Positions 1-10,001 are shown, counted from the stretch's first letter. The stretch is 64,000 bases of DNA from Campylobacter concisus (GCF_002913715.1 NZ_PPCE01000010.1:62001-126000); one strand, 5' to 3'. Numbers and translations are program-made. Notes: generated from the letters alone by a model not told the origin.

Positions 1-26
1 TGATACATCAAAACCGTTACGCTCAT
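1..26 (-). CDS. start of a gene cut by the window edge, possibly polysaccharide deacetylase
   Basis: A start codon (reverse strand, 26-24) overlaps the TGA of the glycosyltransferase upstream of it, an ATGA-type coupling. Only eight residues, MSVTVLMY, are visible. That beginning resembles the first strand of many polysaccharide deacetylases, which fits the glycan context, but eight residues cannot prove a family. Confidence 0.35.
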
Positions 27-1072
27 TTTACAAGTTCCATATATAAATTTTGTGTGTTTTCTATCATTTTTTCGATGCTAAATGTCTCTTTTACATACTC
101 TCTGCCAAACTCGCCCATCTGTTTTCTTAAATTTTCATCCAAAATGAGCCTTTCAAGTACCTTTTTTAGCCCCTCTTTATCGCCATTTTGAAATAAAAAT
201 CCACTCTTTCCGTCGCTTACTGCCTCGCCAAGACCACCCACGTCGCTTCCGATTGTAGCTAGCTTACACGAAGACGCCTCAAGCAGCGCCCCACCGATCG
301 CCTCCATGTCTGAAGGTAGCACACAGATATCAAGTGAGCCCAAAAAATCACTCACATCGGTTCTATTGCCGAGCATAAAGATATTTTTTTTATCTTTTAT
401 ATACTCTTTTAGATTCTCATTTTGAGGACCGTCACCTACGATAAAGAGAGCTGACTTTTCTAAATTTAGCTCATCAAATGCATCGATTAAGAGCTTATGA
501 TTTTTAGCTGCCCTTAGCACTGCCACGATACAAACACCCACTACATCGTCACTTAGGCCAAATTCTTTTTTCATATTTATCTTAAATTCTGGTGTGTACT
601 TTTGCGTATCAATGCCAGTGTAAATTTTTAGCACCTTCTCTTTTTTCACGCCTCTTTTGATAAGATCAGCGCAAACTGAGTCACACACGCCGACTACTTT
701 TGTACTTAGATTATAAGGCAAAGGCGATGTTATGGGCAGCTGCAAATGCCTAGTGCGAACCACGCTAACGCCACAAATTTTGCCCACTATAGCGCCTATT
801 GTGCCGTCTTTGCCCGAGTGAGTTGAGATGATTTTTATATTATTTTGCTTTACAAATTTGCAAATTTTTAAAATTTCAAAGATATTGAAAGACTTTTTGA
901 GATTAAACTCAACGAATTCACACTCTATTTGCTTCTCAAAGCTTTTTGAGCCAGGATTTAGCCCATAAAAAACCTTAAATTTGCTCTTATCTAGTCCATT
1001 TATCACACGCTGTGTGCGGTGTTCCTGTCCACCAAATCCAAGAGAGCTTTCAAGCTCAAGTATATTTATCAT
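23..1072 (-). CDS. glycosyltransferase family 4-type (GT-B fold)
   Basis: A 349-residue retaining glycosyltransferase of the GT-B fold, predicted to move a sugar from a nucleotide sugar onto a surface glycan or lipid-linked acceptor on the cytoplasmic side. The N-terminal half has a glycine-rich donor loop (GFGGQEHRT, residues about 12-20). The C-terminal half has the FIVGDGPQ strand and the E-x7-E motif (EAIGGALLE, about 257-265) typical of GT4 enzymes. It lies 3 bp after the family 2 glycosyltransferase gene and its stop overlaps the start of the next gene, so they are probably one operon. Donor and acceptor cannot be read from sequence. The neighbouring O-antigen-ligase-like gene suggests lipooligosaccharide or polysaccharide assembly. 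Confidence 0.85.
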   Translation of the reverse strand: MINILELESSLGFGGQEHRTQRVINGLDKSKFKVFYGLNPGSKSFEKQIECEFVEFNLKKSFNIFEILKICKFVKQNNIKIISTHSGKDGTIGAIVGKICGVSVVRTRHLQLPITSPLPYNLSTKVVGVCDSVCADLIKRGVKKEKVLKIYTGIDTQKYTPEFKINMKKEFGLSDDVVGVCIVAVLRAAKNHKLLIDAFDELNLEKSALFIVGDGPQNENLKEYIKDKKNIFMLGNRTDVSDFLGSLDICVLPSDMEAIGGALLEASSCKLATIGSDVGGLGEAVSDGKSGFLFQNGDKEGLKKVLERLILDENLRKQMGEFGREYVKETFSIEKMIENTQNLYMELVK

Positions 1073-1075
1073 CTT

Positions 1076-2104
1076 CTACTCTTTAAATTCTTTCATTTTT
1101 TTATTTGACAAAAAGCCATTTATTGTATTAAAGATTTTTAAAATTTTTGATACATTTTCGTATGATTTTACATTTTTTAGCACTTTAAGCAAAATTCTCT
1201 GTTTTAGTCTAAGTTTTGAAAAACCAACTGAGTTTATAATGCTATCAATATCTTCATAAAAAAGATCAAGTGCCTTTACATAGCTACTATTGTTTAGATT
1301 TGGTCTCGCCGAAATAGCTGGCATATAGACGCTTTTTATCTTTCTAAATTCTAGATCAGGCACCATTTCAAGAGCTAAATTTTTGTTTTTTAAAATTGAG
1401 ATTATATCGTCATAAACAAATTTATGATCCATCACAGCTTTTAGCTTTTCAAAACCAGCAGTGTTGTTATCTCCGATCTTATAATAATAAAATGCCTTAT
1501 TTAGCTTTACAAGAGTTTTTGAAGCGATAACATTTCTCACTACAGTGTGAAAATCTTCAGCTTGCGTGATCCCAACTGGAAATAAATTTTCTTTTAAAAT
1601 TTTAGTCCTAATCGCCTTGTTTGCCGCATTATGCAAGACTTTGTTATGCCTTGAGGCTAAAAGCCTTTTTAGATACTCGTTTTTATTGATTACGCCATCC
1701 TCTTTTGTCTCAAAATCCTTAAAAAGGAGCTTTTTATGACCATAGACCTTACACATATCTGTTATCACTATGTCGGCATCAAATTTTTCTGAGATATCAT
1801 AAACGCATGAAGCATAATCTTTTTCCACATAGTCATCAGCATCTACGCAGATAGTATATTTGCCACTAGCTAGCAATATACCGTCATTTCTAGCAGCGCT
1901 AACACCGGCATTGCTCTTTGTTTTTAATATTATTTTATCTTTATATTCTTCTAATATTTCTAGCGTATTATCAGTACTTCCATCATTAATAACTATAATC
2001 TCAATACCATCCATGTCTTGAGATATAAGCGAATTTAAACAATCCCTAATGTGCTCTTTTTTGTTAAAAACAGGCACTACAAAGCTTATTTTCACATCAG
2101 GCAC
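1076..2104 (-). CDS. glycosyltransferase family 2 protein
   Basis: A 342-residue inverting glycosyltransferase (GT-A fold). The first 110 residues carry the family 2 core: the strand SFVVPVFNKKEHI, the IIVINDGSTDNT nucleotide-binding segment, and a metal-binding acidic triplet in CVDADDY. The C-terminal 200 residues are rich in Lys, Leu and Tyr and resemble the variable acceptor region of Campylobacter LOS or capsule enzymes. The gene is divergent from the ligase-like gene, with an 86-bp gap, and is followed at 3 bp by a GT4 gene. The role in surface-glycan synthesis is inferred from family and neighbours; sugar specificity is unknown. Confidence 0.88.
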   Translation of the reverse strand: MPDVKISFVVPVFNKKEHIRDCLNSLISQDMDGIEIIVINDGSTDNTLEILEEYKDKIILKTKSNAGVSAARNDGILLASGKYTICVDADDYVEKDYASCVYDISEKFDADIVITDMCKVYGHKKLLFKDFETKEDGVINKNEYLKRLLASRHNKVLHNAANKAIRTKILKENLFPVGITQAEDFHTVVRNVIASKTLVKLNKAFYYYKIGDNNTAGFEKLKAVMDHKFVYDDIISILKNKNLALEMVPDLEFRKIKSVYMPAISARPNLNNSSYVKALDLFYEDIDSIINSVGFSKLRLKQRILLKVLKNVKSYENVSKILKIFNTINGFLSNKKMKEFKE

Positions 2105-2190
2105 GATACTTCCTTTTAATTTTTGTTTAATTGTATATTATTTTTAGTTCAGCAATGATAAAATGTCCACTTAAAATTTAAAGGATCTGC

Positions 2191-3363
2191 ATGAAAAACG
2201 ACATTGCCTCTAAGCTCTACAATCTCTTTTTAGTTATTGTCTTATTTACACTGCCGGTAACTGAGGGTTTAAAACAAATTTCACTCACACTTTTCGTCTT
2301 GGCTGGAATTTATATTTGCGTCAAAGAAAAAAGGCAATTTAAATTTGATCTCATAAATATCTCGCTTTTTATCTTTGTTTTGGCTACTTTTGTAAGCTGC
2401 TTGGTAAATGGAGTTTCTGCATCAAGAGCACTTGATCCGCTAAGGTGTATGCTATTTTTCTTTGTAGCCAGAAGTGTTGGCATAGAAAAAATAAATTTTA
2501 AATTTTTATTTTTTGCCTTATTTGCTGGTTTGATTGCTGCATTTATCCCTGCTTGTATAGAAAAATTCACTTCAAATGATCCTTTAGCACTTTTTGAGCT
2601 TAAATCAATAGGACACGTAAATCATAGTGCTATTTTTATGCTACTAGTTTTTTGTGTAGCATTAGTTTCGATAAATAGCAAAGAAATTTTTGAAAAGTAT
2701 ATAGGCATAAGTGTTGCCGGAATTTGCGTCCTTGGTATAATGATAGCTGGCTCTAGAGCTGCAATGTATCTTTTGCCAATCATTATTTTTACTTACTTGC
2801 TTTTTGAAATTTTAAATAAACAGATAAAAATAAAATTTTTACTAGGCTTGATAATTTTATTTGGTGTAATAGCTATTTCTTATATGTATATATCAACAAA
2901 TATCACTCAAGATGATAGATTGTATAGTCAACTAACAAAGGGGGTTACTGGATCAGAGACTAGATATCCGATCTTTGCTAGCGCATTTTATACGTGGTTA
3001 GAACACCCTTTATTTGGGATAGGTTCTGGAGAGTTTAAGATCATTGATATAACAAAATATTTTCCAGGCAATGTTGAAGTTCATGTTAGTCACGCACACA
3101 ATACCTTTTTAACATTTTTAACAGAAAAGGGCATCGTTGCCTTGCTTGCATATTTGGTATTTCAACTATTACTCTTTATAAAATTCATTAAAAATTTTAG
3201 ACAAAATAGCATAGTTTTTCTTGCACTTTTAATGCTCATGGCTAATAATATAATTTCACTTGCAAATACAACATTTCACCATGAAAATGCACTTTTAATG
3301 CTACTATTTTGGGCCCTAGCTTTAAGTGCGATAGATGAAAAATCGACCTTAAAAATTAGCTAA
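2191..3363 (+). CDS. O-antigen ligase/polymerase family membrane protein (WaaL/Wzy type)
   Basis: A 390-residue polytopic inner-membrane protein with about ten to twelve hydrophobic segments. The long periplasmic loop in the second half contains ETRYPIF, GIGSGEF and HAHNTFL, a pattern typical of the Wzy_C (O-antigen ligase) domain, with the conserved His in HAHNTF near residue 306. Members transfer glycan from undecaprenyl diphosphate to lipid A-core, or polymerise repeats. The sequence cannot separate ligase from polymerase. The start is supported by AAAGGA ten bases upstream. The adjacent divergent glycosyltransferases support a role in lipooligosaccharide or O-chain assembly. Confidence 0.85.
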   Translation: MKNDIASKLYNLFLVIVLFTLPVTEGLKQISLTLFVLAGIYICVKEKRQFKFDLINISLFIFVLATFVSCLVNGVSASRALDPLRCMLFFFVARSVGIEKINFKFLFFALFAGLIAAFIPACIEKFTSNDPLALFELKSIGHVNHSAIFMLLVFCVALVSINSKEIFEKYIGISVAGICVLGIMIAGSRAAMYLLPIIIFTYLLFEILNKQIKIKFLLGLIILFGVIAISYMYISTNITQDDRLYSQLTKGVTGSETRYPIFASAFYTWLEHPLFGIGSGEFKIIDITKYFPGNVEVHVSHAHNTFLTFLTEKGIVALLAYLVFQLLLFIKFIKNFRQNSIVFLALLMLMANNIISLANTTFHHENALLMLLFWALALSAIDEKSTLKIS

Positions 3364-3379
3364 CGCTCCAACACGCCTC

Positions 3380-3409
3380 AACCGTTTTAAATTGTATAAA
3401 GAAACGGTT
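3380..3409. terminator. bidirectional terminator between the ligase-like gene and uvrA
   Basis: The inverted repeat AACCGTTT (3380-3387) / AAACGGTT (3402-3409) lies between two convergent genes. A T-rich run follows on the plus side (3417-3430), and part of that run lies inside the 3' end of uvrA. Its position suits termination from both directions. Confidence 0.65.
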
Positions 3410-3421
3410 AAAGCAAATTTT

Positions 3422-6250
3422 TTATTTTTTCTTCATCTCCTCAAGCTCTTGTGCTAGAAATTCACCTGTATAGCTGCCAGTTTTTTTGTAGTTTTTGGCT
3501 ACATCTTTTACATTACCGCACGTTATCACTTTACCACCCTTTGCACCACCTTCTGGGCCCATATCTACGATATAGTCGCAGTTTTTGATCACATCCATAT
3601 TGTGCTCGATCACAAAGACTGAATTTCCAAGATCAACTAAGTGATTTAGCACCTTTACCAGCCTATCGACATCGGCAAAATGAAGCCCCGTCGTTGGCTC
3701 ATCAAGGATATAAAGCGTATTTCCAGTATCGCTTCTACTAAGCTCTTTTGCTAGCTTCACACGTTGCGCCTCACCGCCACTAAGTGTGACTGCATTTTGC
3801 CCAAGTGTGATGTAGCCAAGCCCTACGTCTTGCAGCGTGGTGAGCTTTGAAGCGATCTTTGGCACAGCCTTGAAAAACTCAACCGCCTCATCAATGCTCA
3901 TATTTAGCACCTCGGCAATGTTTTTGCCCTTGTATAAAATTTCTAAGGTTTGAGCATTGTATCTAGCGCCATTACAAACGTCACAAACTACGTTAATATC
4001 AGGCAAAAAGTGCATCTCAATCGTGATCTCACCCTCGCCTTGGCACTTCTCGCAGCGTCCACCTTTGACGTTGAAGCTAAAGCGCCCTATTTTATAGCCC
4101 CTAAGTTTAGCTTCTTTGGTCTGTGCAAATAAATTTCTTATCTCATCCATCACGCCAGTATATGTCGCTGGATTTGAGCGTGGGGTGCGGCCGATCGGGC
4201 TTTGATCTAGGTATATGACCTTGTCTAAATTCTCAAGTCCACTTAAATTTACCCCAGCTATCTTTTTTACCTTTTTTGCTCTATTTAGCTGTTCCTGCGC
4301 CTCTGGAAGCAAGGTCTGAAGTATTAGCGAGCTCTTGCCAGATCCTGAAACGCCAGTGATACCTACAAGGTTTCTAAGCGGAAATTTCGCGGTTAAATTT
4401 GAGATATTATTGATATTTACATTTGAAATTTCGAGCCACTTCTCAGCTTTTCTATTTTTTTGATAGTCGATCTTTTTCTTACCATTTATATATAGGGCGG
4501 TCTGAGTGTCTGAGTTTAAAAGCTCTTTTGAGCTACCAGCAAAGACCACATTACCGCCAAATTTACCAGCTCCAGGGCCGATATCTACGATAAAATCAGC
4601 CTCCTCTATCGTCTTTTTGTCATGCTCAACGACGATTACGGAGTTGCCTTTGGCTTGCAAATTTCTAAGTGTTTTTATGAGCTTTAGCGTATCGCGCTCG
4701 TGCAGACCGATACTTGGCTCATCAAGCACGTACATGACGCCACTTAGCCCACTTCCTATCTGGCTGGCGATCCTGATGCGCTGTGCCTCGCCACCGCTGA
4801 TCGTCCTAGCATCTCGCCCAAGCGACAAATAGCCAAGCCCCACGTCATATAAAAAGAAAAGCCTCTCGTTGATCTCTTTTAAGATAGGCTTTGCGATCGC
4901 CTTGTCATAGTCGCCAAGATAGGCGAAATTTTTCTCATTCGAGAAAAAAGCGGTGCAGTTTTCTATGCTCATATCTAAAATTTCACCAAGTCCAAGGCCA
5001 GCGACCTTGACCGCTAGACTTTGAGGCTTTAGCCTGTGACCGTTGCAAGCATCACAAATTTTCTCACTCATGTATTCATCAAAGTCCTTATAATCCTTCA
5101 AAAGCCCATGTGAAATTTTAACCACTCCATCAAATTTTCTAAGTAGTTTATTTCGCTTCCAAAAAAACTCAACTTCTTTGACATTTCCATATAAAACGAG
5201 TCTTTTTTCATCTTCGCTAAGCTCATAATAGGGCTTTTTGATATCTATGCCGTTTTGCTCACAAAAAGCAAGCAAAAATTTATAGTAATAGCTCATGTTA
5301 TAGCCATAAAGTAGCTTGATAGCACCGTTTTCTATCGACTTTTCTTCATCGATGATCTTGCTCATATCTAGGCTATATCTTATGCCAAGTCCGTCGCAGT
5401 GCTCGCAAGCACCCTTTGGTGAGTTAAAGCTAAAACTAAGTGGCTCAAGCGGCGTAAATGAAATTTTACAATCAAAACAAGCCATGTGCTCGCTGTAATG
5501 TATAAAACTCTCTTTAAGCCCTAGTTCATCAGCATTTGCAATCTCTATCTCGACCTCGCCAAAGCTCTCATTTAGCGCCTTTTCCACGTCGCTTGCAAGG
5601 CGTTCGTGATTTTGTTCATCGATAGCGATCCTATCAACGATAACCTTTATCGTGTGTTTTTTCGTTTTAGCTAGCTCGATCTCCTCATCAAGCCTCACTA
5701 CCACGCCATCTATCTGCGCCCTTACAAAGCCTTTTTGACGTAAATTTTCGATCAAATCCGCCCATGTGCCCTTTTTCTCACGCACTAGCGGCGCATAGAT
5801 GATCACTTTTGCGCCAAGTGGGAGCTTTGAGATTTCGTTTATGATATCGCTTGCACTCATTTTTGAGATAGGTTTGCCACATTTATGGCAGTGCTGAACG
5901 CCGACTCTTGCGTACAAAAGCCTTAGATAATCATAAATTTCTGTAATCGTACCGACCGTTGAGCGAGGGTTTTTAGAAGTCGTCTTTTGATCGATCGCAA
6001 TAGCAGGCGTTAAACCCTCGATCTTATCAACATCAGGCTTGCCAACGCGATCTAAAAACTGCCTAGCATAGCTGCTGAGGCTCTCCATGTACCTTCTTTG
6101 TCCCTCGGCATAAAGCGTATCAAAGGCTAGCGTGCTCTTGCCGCTTCCGCTAAGACCGGTAAAAACTACTAATTTATTTTTTGGAATTTTAAGATTTATA
6201 TTTTTTAAGTTATGTTCTCTTGCACCAGTTATTTCAATAATATCGTTCAT
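3422..6250 (-). CDS. uvrA: UvrABC excinuclease subunit A
   Basis: The 942-residue damage-recognition ATPase of nucleotide excision repair, acting with UvrB. It has the tandem ABC architecture: the first Walker A (GLSGSGKST) near residue 32, a second (GVSGSGKSS) near 635, and two ABC signatures (TISGGEAQR and TLSGGEAQR). Zn-binding CxxC pairs are visible (CHKCGK, CEHCDG, CEKCQG, CDVCNG), and each half has a Walker B with LDEP. Length is normal for UvrA. The reading frame is intact. It is a single gene, convergent with the ligase-like gene, and uvrB is not in the window. Confidence 0.98.
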   Translation of the reverse strand: MNDIIEITGAREHNLKNINLKIPKNKLVVFTGLSGSGKSTLAFDTLYAEGQRRYMESLSSYARQFLDRVGKPDVDKIEGLTPAIAIDQKTTSKNPRSTVGTITEIYDYLRLLYARVGVQHCHKCGKPISKMSASDIINEISKLPLGAKVIIYAPLVREKKGTWADLIENLRQKGFVRAQIDGVVVRLDEEIELAKTKKHTIKVIVDRIAIDEQNHERLASDVEKALNESFGEVEIEIANADELGLKESFIHYSEHMACFDCKISFTPLEPLSFSFNSPKGACEHCDGLGIRYSLDMSKIIDEEKSIENGAIKLLYGYNMSYYYKFLLAFCEQNGIDIKKPYYELSEDEKRLVLYGNVKEVEFFWKRNKLLRKFDGVVKISHGLLKDYKDFDEYMSEKICDACNGHRLKPQSLAVKVAGLGLGEILDMSIENCTAFFSNEKNFAYLGDYDKAIAKPILKEINERLFFLYDVGLGYLSLGRDARTISGGEAQRIRIASQIGSGLSGVMYVLDEPSIGLHERDTLKLIKTLRNLQAKGNSVIVVEHDKKTIEEADFIVDIGPGAGKFGGNVVFAGSSKELLNSDTQTALYINGKKKIDYQKNRKAEKWLEISNVNINNISNLTAKFPLRNLVGITGVSGSGKSSLILQTLLPEAQEQLNRAKKVKKIAGVNLSGLENLDKVIYLDQSPIGRTPRSNPATYTGVMDEIRNLFAQTKEAKLRGYKIGRFSFNVKGGRCEKCQGEGEITIEMHFLPDINVVCDVCNGARYNAQTLEILYKGKNIAEVLNMSIDEAVEFFKAVPKIASKLTTLQDVGLGYITLGQNAVTLSGGEAQRVKLAKELSRSDTGNTLYILDEPTTGLHFADVDRLVKVLNHLVDLGNSVFVIEHNMDVIKNCDYIVDMGPEGGAKGGKVITCGNVKDVAKNYKKTGSYTGEFLAQELEEMKKK

Positions 6251-6424
6251 TAAATTTATACAACCTTTTTTAAATTTTAATCTGTAAATTTAGTCTAAAA
6301 GTGATAAAAGATTTATAAAGTAGTTTTTATAAAATTTAAGATCGTAGTTAAATTTAAGGGCTTATTTATATCATTTTCAGCTTTTTTTGATATTCTACGC
6401 CAAATTTTAATCTAAGGAGAAAAA

Positions 6425-6709
6425 ATGTCTGTAAAAATAACTGATATATGCATAAGCTGTGGTTCATGTATTGATGAATGCCCAGTTTCAGCTATCGTTG
6501 ATGATAGCGACAACCCAACTGGAGCAGATACATACTATGTTTATTCAAATAAATGCGTTGAGTGCGTAGGCTACAACGATGAGCCAGCCTGTGCATCCGC
6601 CTGTCCAACTGATGGTTGTATTGTATGGGACGCTGTTGTAGCGGGACAACCTTCACGCAATCAGATCGGTGCTGATGCACGCAATGGTTCTATTCCAGTT
6701 ATTCAATAA
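6425..6709 (+). CDS. fdxA: 2[4Fe-4S] ferredoxin
   Basis: A 94-residue cytoplasmic electron carrier. The first cluster motif is CISCGSCIDECP. The second (CVECVGYNDEPACASACP) has eight residues between its second and third cysteines, and a C-terminal tail extends past the core, the pattern of Allochromatium-type ferredoxins. In C. jejuni the orthologue next to ndk is called fdxA and is divergent from ahpC; here ahpC lies 3.3 kb away beyond fabH, so that divergent arrangement is absent. AAGGAG lies just upstream of the ATG. A hairpin follows the stop, so it is probably monocistronic. Confidence 0.93.
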   Translation: MSVKITDICISCGSCIDECPVSAIVDDSDNPTGADTYYVYSNKCVECVGYNDEPACASACPTDGCIVWDAVVAGQPSRNQIGADARNGSIPVIQ

Positions 6710-6723
6710 ATTGATAAATTTTG

Positions 6724-6738
6724 GGCTCAATTTGAGCC
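6724..6738 (+). terminator. terminator after fdxA
   Basis: The stem GGCTCA/TGAGCC with a three-base loop is followed by a T-rich run (6739-6750). It lies 15 bp after the fdxA stop and before the ndk promoter, so it should separate the two units. Confidence 0.7.
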
Positions 6739-6763
6739 TATTTTATTTTTAAGCTTTATTTGA

Positions 6764-6769
6764 TATAAT
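6764..6769 (+). promoter_or_regulatory. sigma-70 extended -10 box for ndk
   Basis: TGATATAAT contains a perfect TATAAT with an upstream TG, about 43 bp before the ndk start and preceded by a T-rich stretch, as expected of Campylobacter vegetative promoters. No clear -35 box is visible. Confidence 0.65.
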
Positions 6770-6811
6770 TGCCAACTTCAATTTAAATAACCTAGATTTG
6801 AGGAAAAATTT

Positions 6812-7225
6812 ATGCAAAGAACACTTTCTATTATTAAGCCTGATGCTGTTAAGAAAAATGTTGTTGGAAAGATTATAGATAGATTCGAAAGTAATGGCTT
6901 AAGGATCGCAGCTGCAAAGAAAATCCAACTTAGCAAATGCGATGCAAAAGCATTTTACGCTGTTCATAAAGATAGACCATTTTTTAATGATTTGGTTGAA
7001 TTTATGATTAGTGGACCAGTTGTGGTTATGGTACTTGAAGGTGAAAATGCTGTTGCTAAAAACCGTGAGCTTATGGGTGCTACCAACCCAAAAGAAGCAG
7101 CTCCTGGCACTATAAGGGCTGACTTTGCCGATAGCATTGATGCAAATGCAGTTCACGGAAGTGATAGTCTAGAAAATGCTGTGAATGAAATAAATTTCTT
7201 TTTTGCTTCAAGAGAAATTTGCTAA
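6812..7225 (+). CDS. ndk: nucleoside diphosphate kinase
   Basis: A 137-residue enzyme that transfers the gamma-phosphate of ATP to nucleoside diphosphates via a phospho-histidine. The N-terminus [11 protein letters not shown] and the active-site segment NAVHGSDS (His about 116) are diagnostic, and length is typical. GAGGAA precedes the ATG. It heads a run ndk-DUF177-rpmF-plsX-fabH with very short gaps, so nucleotide metabolism, ribosome and fatty-acid initiation genes probably share a transcript. The same order (inverted) is known in C. jejuni. Confidence 0.97.
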   Translation: MQRTLSIIKPDAVKKNVVGKIIDRFESNGLRIAAAKKIQLSKCDAKAFYAVHKDRPFFNDLVEFMISGPVVVMVLEGENAVAKNRELMGATNPKEAAPGTIRADFADSIDANAVHGSDSLENAVNEINFFFASREIC

Positions 7226-7241
7226 TTTTAGGTCAAGAAAA

Positions 7242-7601
7242 TTGATTATATCTTTTTCTAAAATAGCAAACAAAGATATAAGCTTTGAGCTAGTAGGAAA
7301 TGATAATTTAGTTTTTATTGGAATTTTAAAAAGAAAAGACCCTTTTTTGGTAAAATGTCAAGGTAAAATAAAAGGGAATATAAATTATGTTTGCGATCGA
7401 TGCGGTGAAGCATTTATATTGCCTATCGATCAAGATGTAGAGCTAAATTTAAGTGATGGTATCTATAAAGATAGCGAAAATGAGCTTAGCAATACGATGG
7501 AATTTTTCGATGGCAATATTAATTTAAAAGAAGTCTTTGAGAGCGAGTTAGAAGCTTTTAAAAGTGATTATTTCTATTGTGAAAAATGTAAAAATTTATA
7601 A
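7242..7601 (+). CDS. DUF177 (YceD-like) protein upstream of rpmF
   Basis: A 120-residue protein with two CxxC pairs (CDRCGE in the middle, CEKCKN at the C-terminus), as in the DUF177/YceD family that almost always sits upstream of rpmF. In plants and E. coli relatives are linked to 23S rRNA accumulation. I chose TTG at 7242 (MIISFSKIAN): it follows an AGGTCAAGA stretch and avoids reading 23 bp into ndk, which a TTG at 7203 would require. Neither start is certain. Function is inferred from family and position only. Confidence 0.75.
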   Translation: MIISFSKIANKDISFELVGNDNLVFIGILKRKDPFLVKCQGKIKGNINYVCDRCGEAFILPIDQDVELNLSDGIYKDSENELSNTMEFFDGNINLKEVFESELEAFKSDYFYCEKCKNL

Positions 7602-7613
7602 AGGAGAGTAAAA

Positions 7614-7760
7614 ATGGCAGTACCAAAGCGAAGAGTGAGTCATTCTCGTGCAGCAAAACGTAGAACACATTATAAAGTTACACTTCCAGTACCTGTAAAA
7701 GACAAAGATGGTTCTTGGAAAATGCCTCACCGTATAAACAAAACTACGGGTGAATATTAA
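7614..7760 (+). CDS. rpmF: 50S ribosomal protein L32
   Basis: A 48-residue, highly basic protein beginning [12 protein letters not shown], the invariant start of bacterial L32. AAAGGAGAG lies eight bases before the ATG, a near-ideal ribosome site. It lacks the paired zinc cysteines of some L32 proteins (C-minus type). It lies 12 bp after the DUF177 gene and 3 bp before plsX, the common DUF177-rpmF-plsX-fabH arrangement coupling ribosome supply to lipid synthesis. Confidence 0.97.
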   Translation: MAVPKRRVSHSRAAKRRTHYKVTLPVPVKDKDGSWKMPHRINKTTGEY

Positions 7761-7763
7761 AAT

Positions 7764-8753
7764 ATGATTCGCATTGCTATCGATGCTATGGGTGGTGATT
7801 TTGGTGCAGATCCTATAATATCTGGTGTTATTGATGCACTAAAAGAGACAGAATTTAAAGCTGTATTAGTTGGCGATAGCAATGTCATCAAACCACTCAT
7901 TCCACAATCTTATTTAAAAAATATCGAATTTTTAGAAGCTAGCGAAGTTATCTCAATGGCAGATGGTGCAACTGATGCACTCAAGAGAAAAGATAGTACG
8001 ATCTACAAAGCAATTGAACTCTTAAAAAATAAGGAAGTTGATGCTGTAGTTTCTGCTGGTCATAGTGGTGCAACTATGAGTTTAGCTACTCTAAGAATTG
8101 GTAGACTAAAAAATATTTCTCGCCCAGCAATTGCAACACTTATGCCAAATTCAAAAGAATCTGCTACTTTAGTTTTAGATGTTGGTGCAAATGTTGATTG
8201 CAGAAGTGAGCATCTGTTTCAATTTGCCATAATGGGTGAAGCCTATGCAAAAGAAATTTTAGGTAGAAAAGAGCCAAAAGTTGGTCTTTTATCAAATGGT
8301 GAAGAAGAAAGCAAAGGCAATGAAGTTAGCAAAGAAGCATTTAAATTAGTTTCTAGGCTTGATAGCTTTGTTGGCAATGCAGAAGGTAATCAAATTTTTG
8401 ATGGCAGTATCGATGTAATGGTTTGTGATGGTTTTATGGGAAATATTCTTTTAAAAACTAGTGAAGGCGTTGCAGATGCTATAGGTAAAATTATCAAAAA
8501 ACAAATTAAAAAATCACCTCTTGCTATAGCTGGCTCTGTACTCATGAGAAAAGTTTTTAAAACGCTCAAAAAGCAGGTTAGCTATGACGAATATGGCGGT
8601 GCACCGCTTCTTGGTGTAAATGGTTGTGTTATCATAAGTCACGGCAAAAGCAATTCAAAAGCTATAAAGAATGCAATTTTTCAAGCAATAAAATTTGCTA
8701 ATTCAAATATAAATAAAGTTATCGAAGAAGAACTTTCGCACTTTGCAAGGTAA
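7764..8753 (+). CDS. plsX: phosphate acyltransferase PlsX
   Basis: A 329-residue peripheral membrane enzyme converting acyl-ACP to acyl-phosphate, the donor used by PlsY to acylate glycerol-3-phosphate. The N-terminus [13 protein letters not shown], the SAGHSGATM segment and [16 protein letters not shown] are hallmark PlsX motifs. Length is standard. The start lies 3 bp after rpmF. Its pathway partner plsY is in this window at 14162. Acyl-ACP comes from the fab genes here and at 51-53 kb. Confidence 0.97.
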   Translation: MIRIAIDAMGGDFGADPIISGVIDALKETEFKAVLVGDSNVIKPLIPQSYLKNIEFLEASEVISMADGATDALKRKDSTIYKAIELLKNKEVDAVVSAGHSGATMSLATLRIGRLKNISRPAIATLMPNSKESATLVLDVGANVDCRSEHLFQFAIMGEAYAKEILGRKEPKVGLLSNGEEESKGNEVSKEAFKLVSRLDSFVGNAEGNQIFDGSIDVMVCDGFMGNILLKTSEGVADAIGKIIKKQIKKSPLAIAGSVLMRKVFKTLKKQVSYDEYGGAPLLGVNGCVIISHGKSNSKAIKNAIFQAIKFANSNINKVIEEELSHFAR

Positions 8754-8756
8754 AAT

Positions 8757-9764
8757 ATGCCAAAAGCTTCACTGATTTCTATCGCTTCTTATATTCCAGA
8801 AAAAATTCTAACAAATTTTGACTTTGAGAAAATGGTTGAAACAAGTGATGAATGGATAGTAAAGCGAACAGGTATTGAACAAAGGCATATTGCAACTAAC
8901 GAAACAACAAGTGACCTTGGTACAAAAGCTGGTGAATTAGCTATAAAACGCTCAGGATTTGATAAATCTCAAATCGATGCAATCATCTGTGCCACAATAT
9001 CTCCGGATCATCTTTGTATGCCTTCTACTGCTTGCAAAATAGCTGCAAATTTGGGTTTAAACTATGGAGTTACAGCATTTGATATAAGTGCAGCTTGTAC
9101 CGGTTTTATTTATCTTTTAGAGCTTGCAAATTCTCTCATTATTAGCGGTGCTAAAAAGAATGTCTTAATCATTGGAGCTGAAAAATTAAGCTCTATTGTT
9201 GACTATACGGACAGAAGCACTTGTATACTCTTTGGTGATGGGGCAGGCGCGGCTGTAATTAGTAGCAGTAATGAGAATGAGATCATTGATATCCATACAG
9301 CAAGTGACGGTAAGCAAGCTGAACTTTTAATAACTCCAGGATGTGGGAGTGTATTTCCAGCCAGCGAGGAAACGCTAAAAAATAGACTAAATTTCATCCA
9401 TATGAGTGGAAATGAAGTTTTTAAAATAGCAGTTCAAACACTTAGCAAAAGCGTAATAGAAATTCTGCATGCAAATAAAATGCAAAGCGAAGATATTGAT
9501 TTTTTTATACCTCATCAAGCAAATATAAGAATAATAGATGCAGTAAAAAATAGATTAAATTTTAAAGATGAGCAATGTGTCTTGACTGTTGCTAAATATG
9601 GCAATACAAGCTCCGCTTCAATTCCGATGGCTATAAACGATGCCTATGAAGATGGACGCATCAAAAATGGTTCAGTTTTGCTTCTTGACGCATTTGGTGG
9701 CGGCTTTACATGGGGATCAGCGATTCTAAAATTTGGTGGAAAAAATTTTAGCGACTTACAATAA
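8757..9764 (+). CDS. fabH: beta-ketoacyl-ACP synthase III
   Basis: A 335-residue thiolase-fold enzyme that starts fatty-acid synthesis by condensing acetyl-CoA with malonyl-ACP. The Cys-His-Asn triad is visible: Cys in ISAACTGFI (about 113), His in [10 protein letters not shown] (about 253) and Asn in YGNTSSAS (about 283). It is 3 bp after plsX and ends the operon. The 237 bp downstream, before ahpC, are AT-rich and contain no convincing gene apart from the ahpC promoter. Confidence 0.97.
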   Translation: MPKASLISIASYIPEKILTNFDFEKMVETSDEWIVKRTGIEQRHIATNETTSDLGTKAGELAIKRSGFDKSQIDAIICATISPDHLCMPSTACKIAANLGLNYGVTAFDISAACTGFIYLLELANSLIISGAKKNVLIIGAEKLSSIVDYTDRSTCILFGDGAGAAVISSSNENEIIDIHTASDGKQAELLITPGCGSVFPASEETLKNRLNFIHMSGNEVFKIAVQTLSKSVIEILHANKMQSEDIDFFIPHQANIRIIDAVKNRLNFKDEQCVLTVAKYGNTSSASIPMAINDAYEDGRIKNGSVLLLDAFGGGFTWGSAILKFGGKNFSDLQ

Positions 9765-9959
9765 TTACAGCAAGTAATCTTCTAAATTTTTAGTAACGCT
9801 TTTACTAATTTCTTTCAAACACTCTCATCAATAAAATTTTTAAAATTCAAATTTTTAACACTTTTAACAAAAATCCATTTTTTGTTTTTACTAATAACCC
9901 TAATTTTACTAAACAAAAATTTTTAAAATATGTTTAAACTAAATTTAATTTTGAATAGA

Positions 9960-9965
9960 TATAAT
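9960..9965 (+). promoter_or_regulatory. sigma-70 -10 box for ahpC
   Basis: TATAAT in the context GATATAATTTCG lies 36 bp before the ahpC start and is preceded by about 100 bp of T/A tracts typical of Campylobacter promoters. A strong AAGGAGA site at 9991-9997 follows. In C. jejuni ahpC is repressed by PerR; I could not identify a PerR box by eye. Confidence 0.65.
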
Positions 9966-10001
9966 TTCGCAATCAATAAAATTTATTATTAAGGAGAACA
10001 A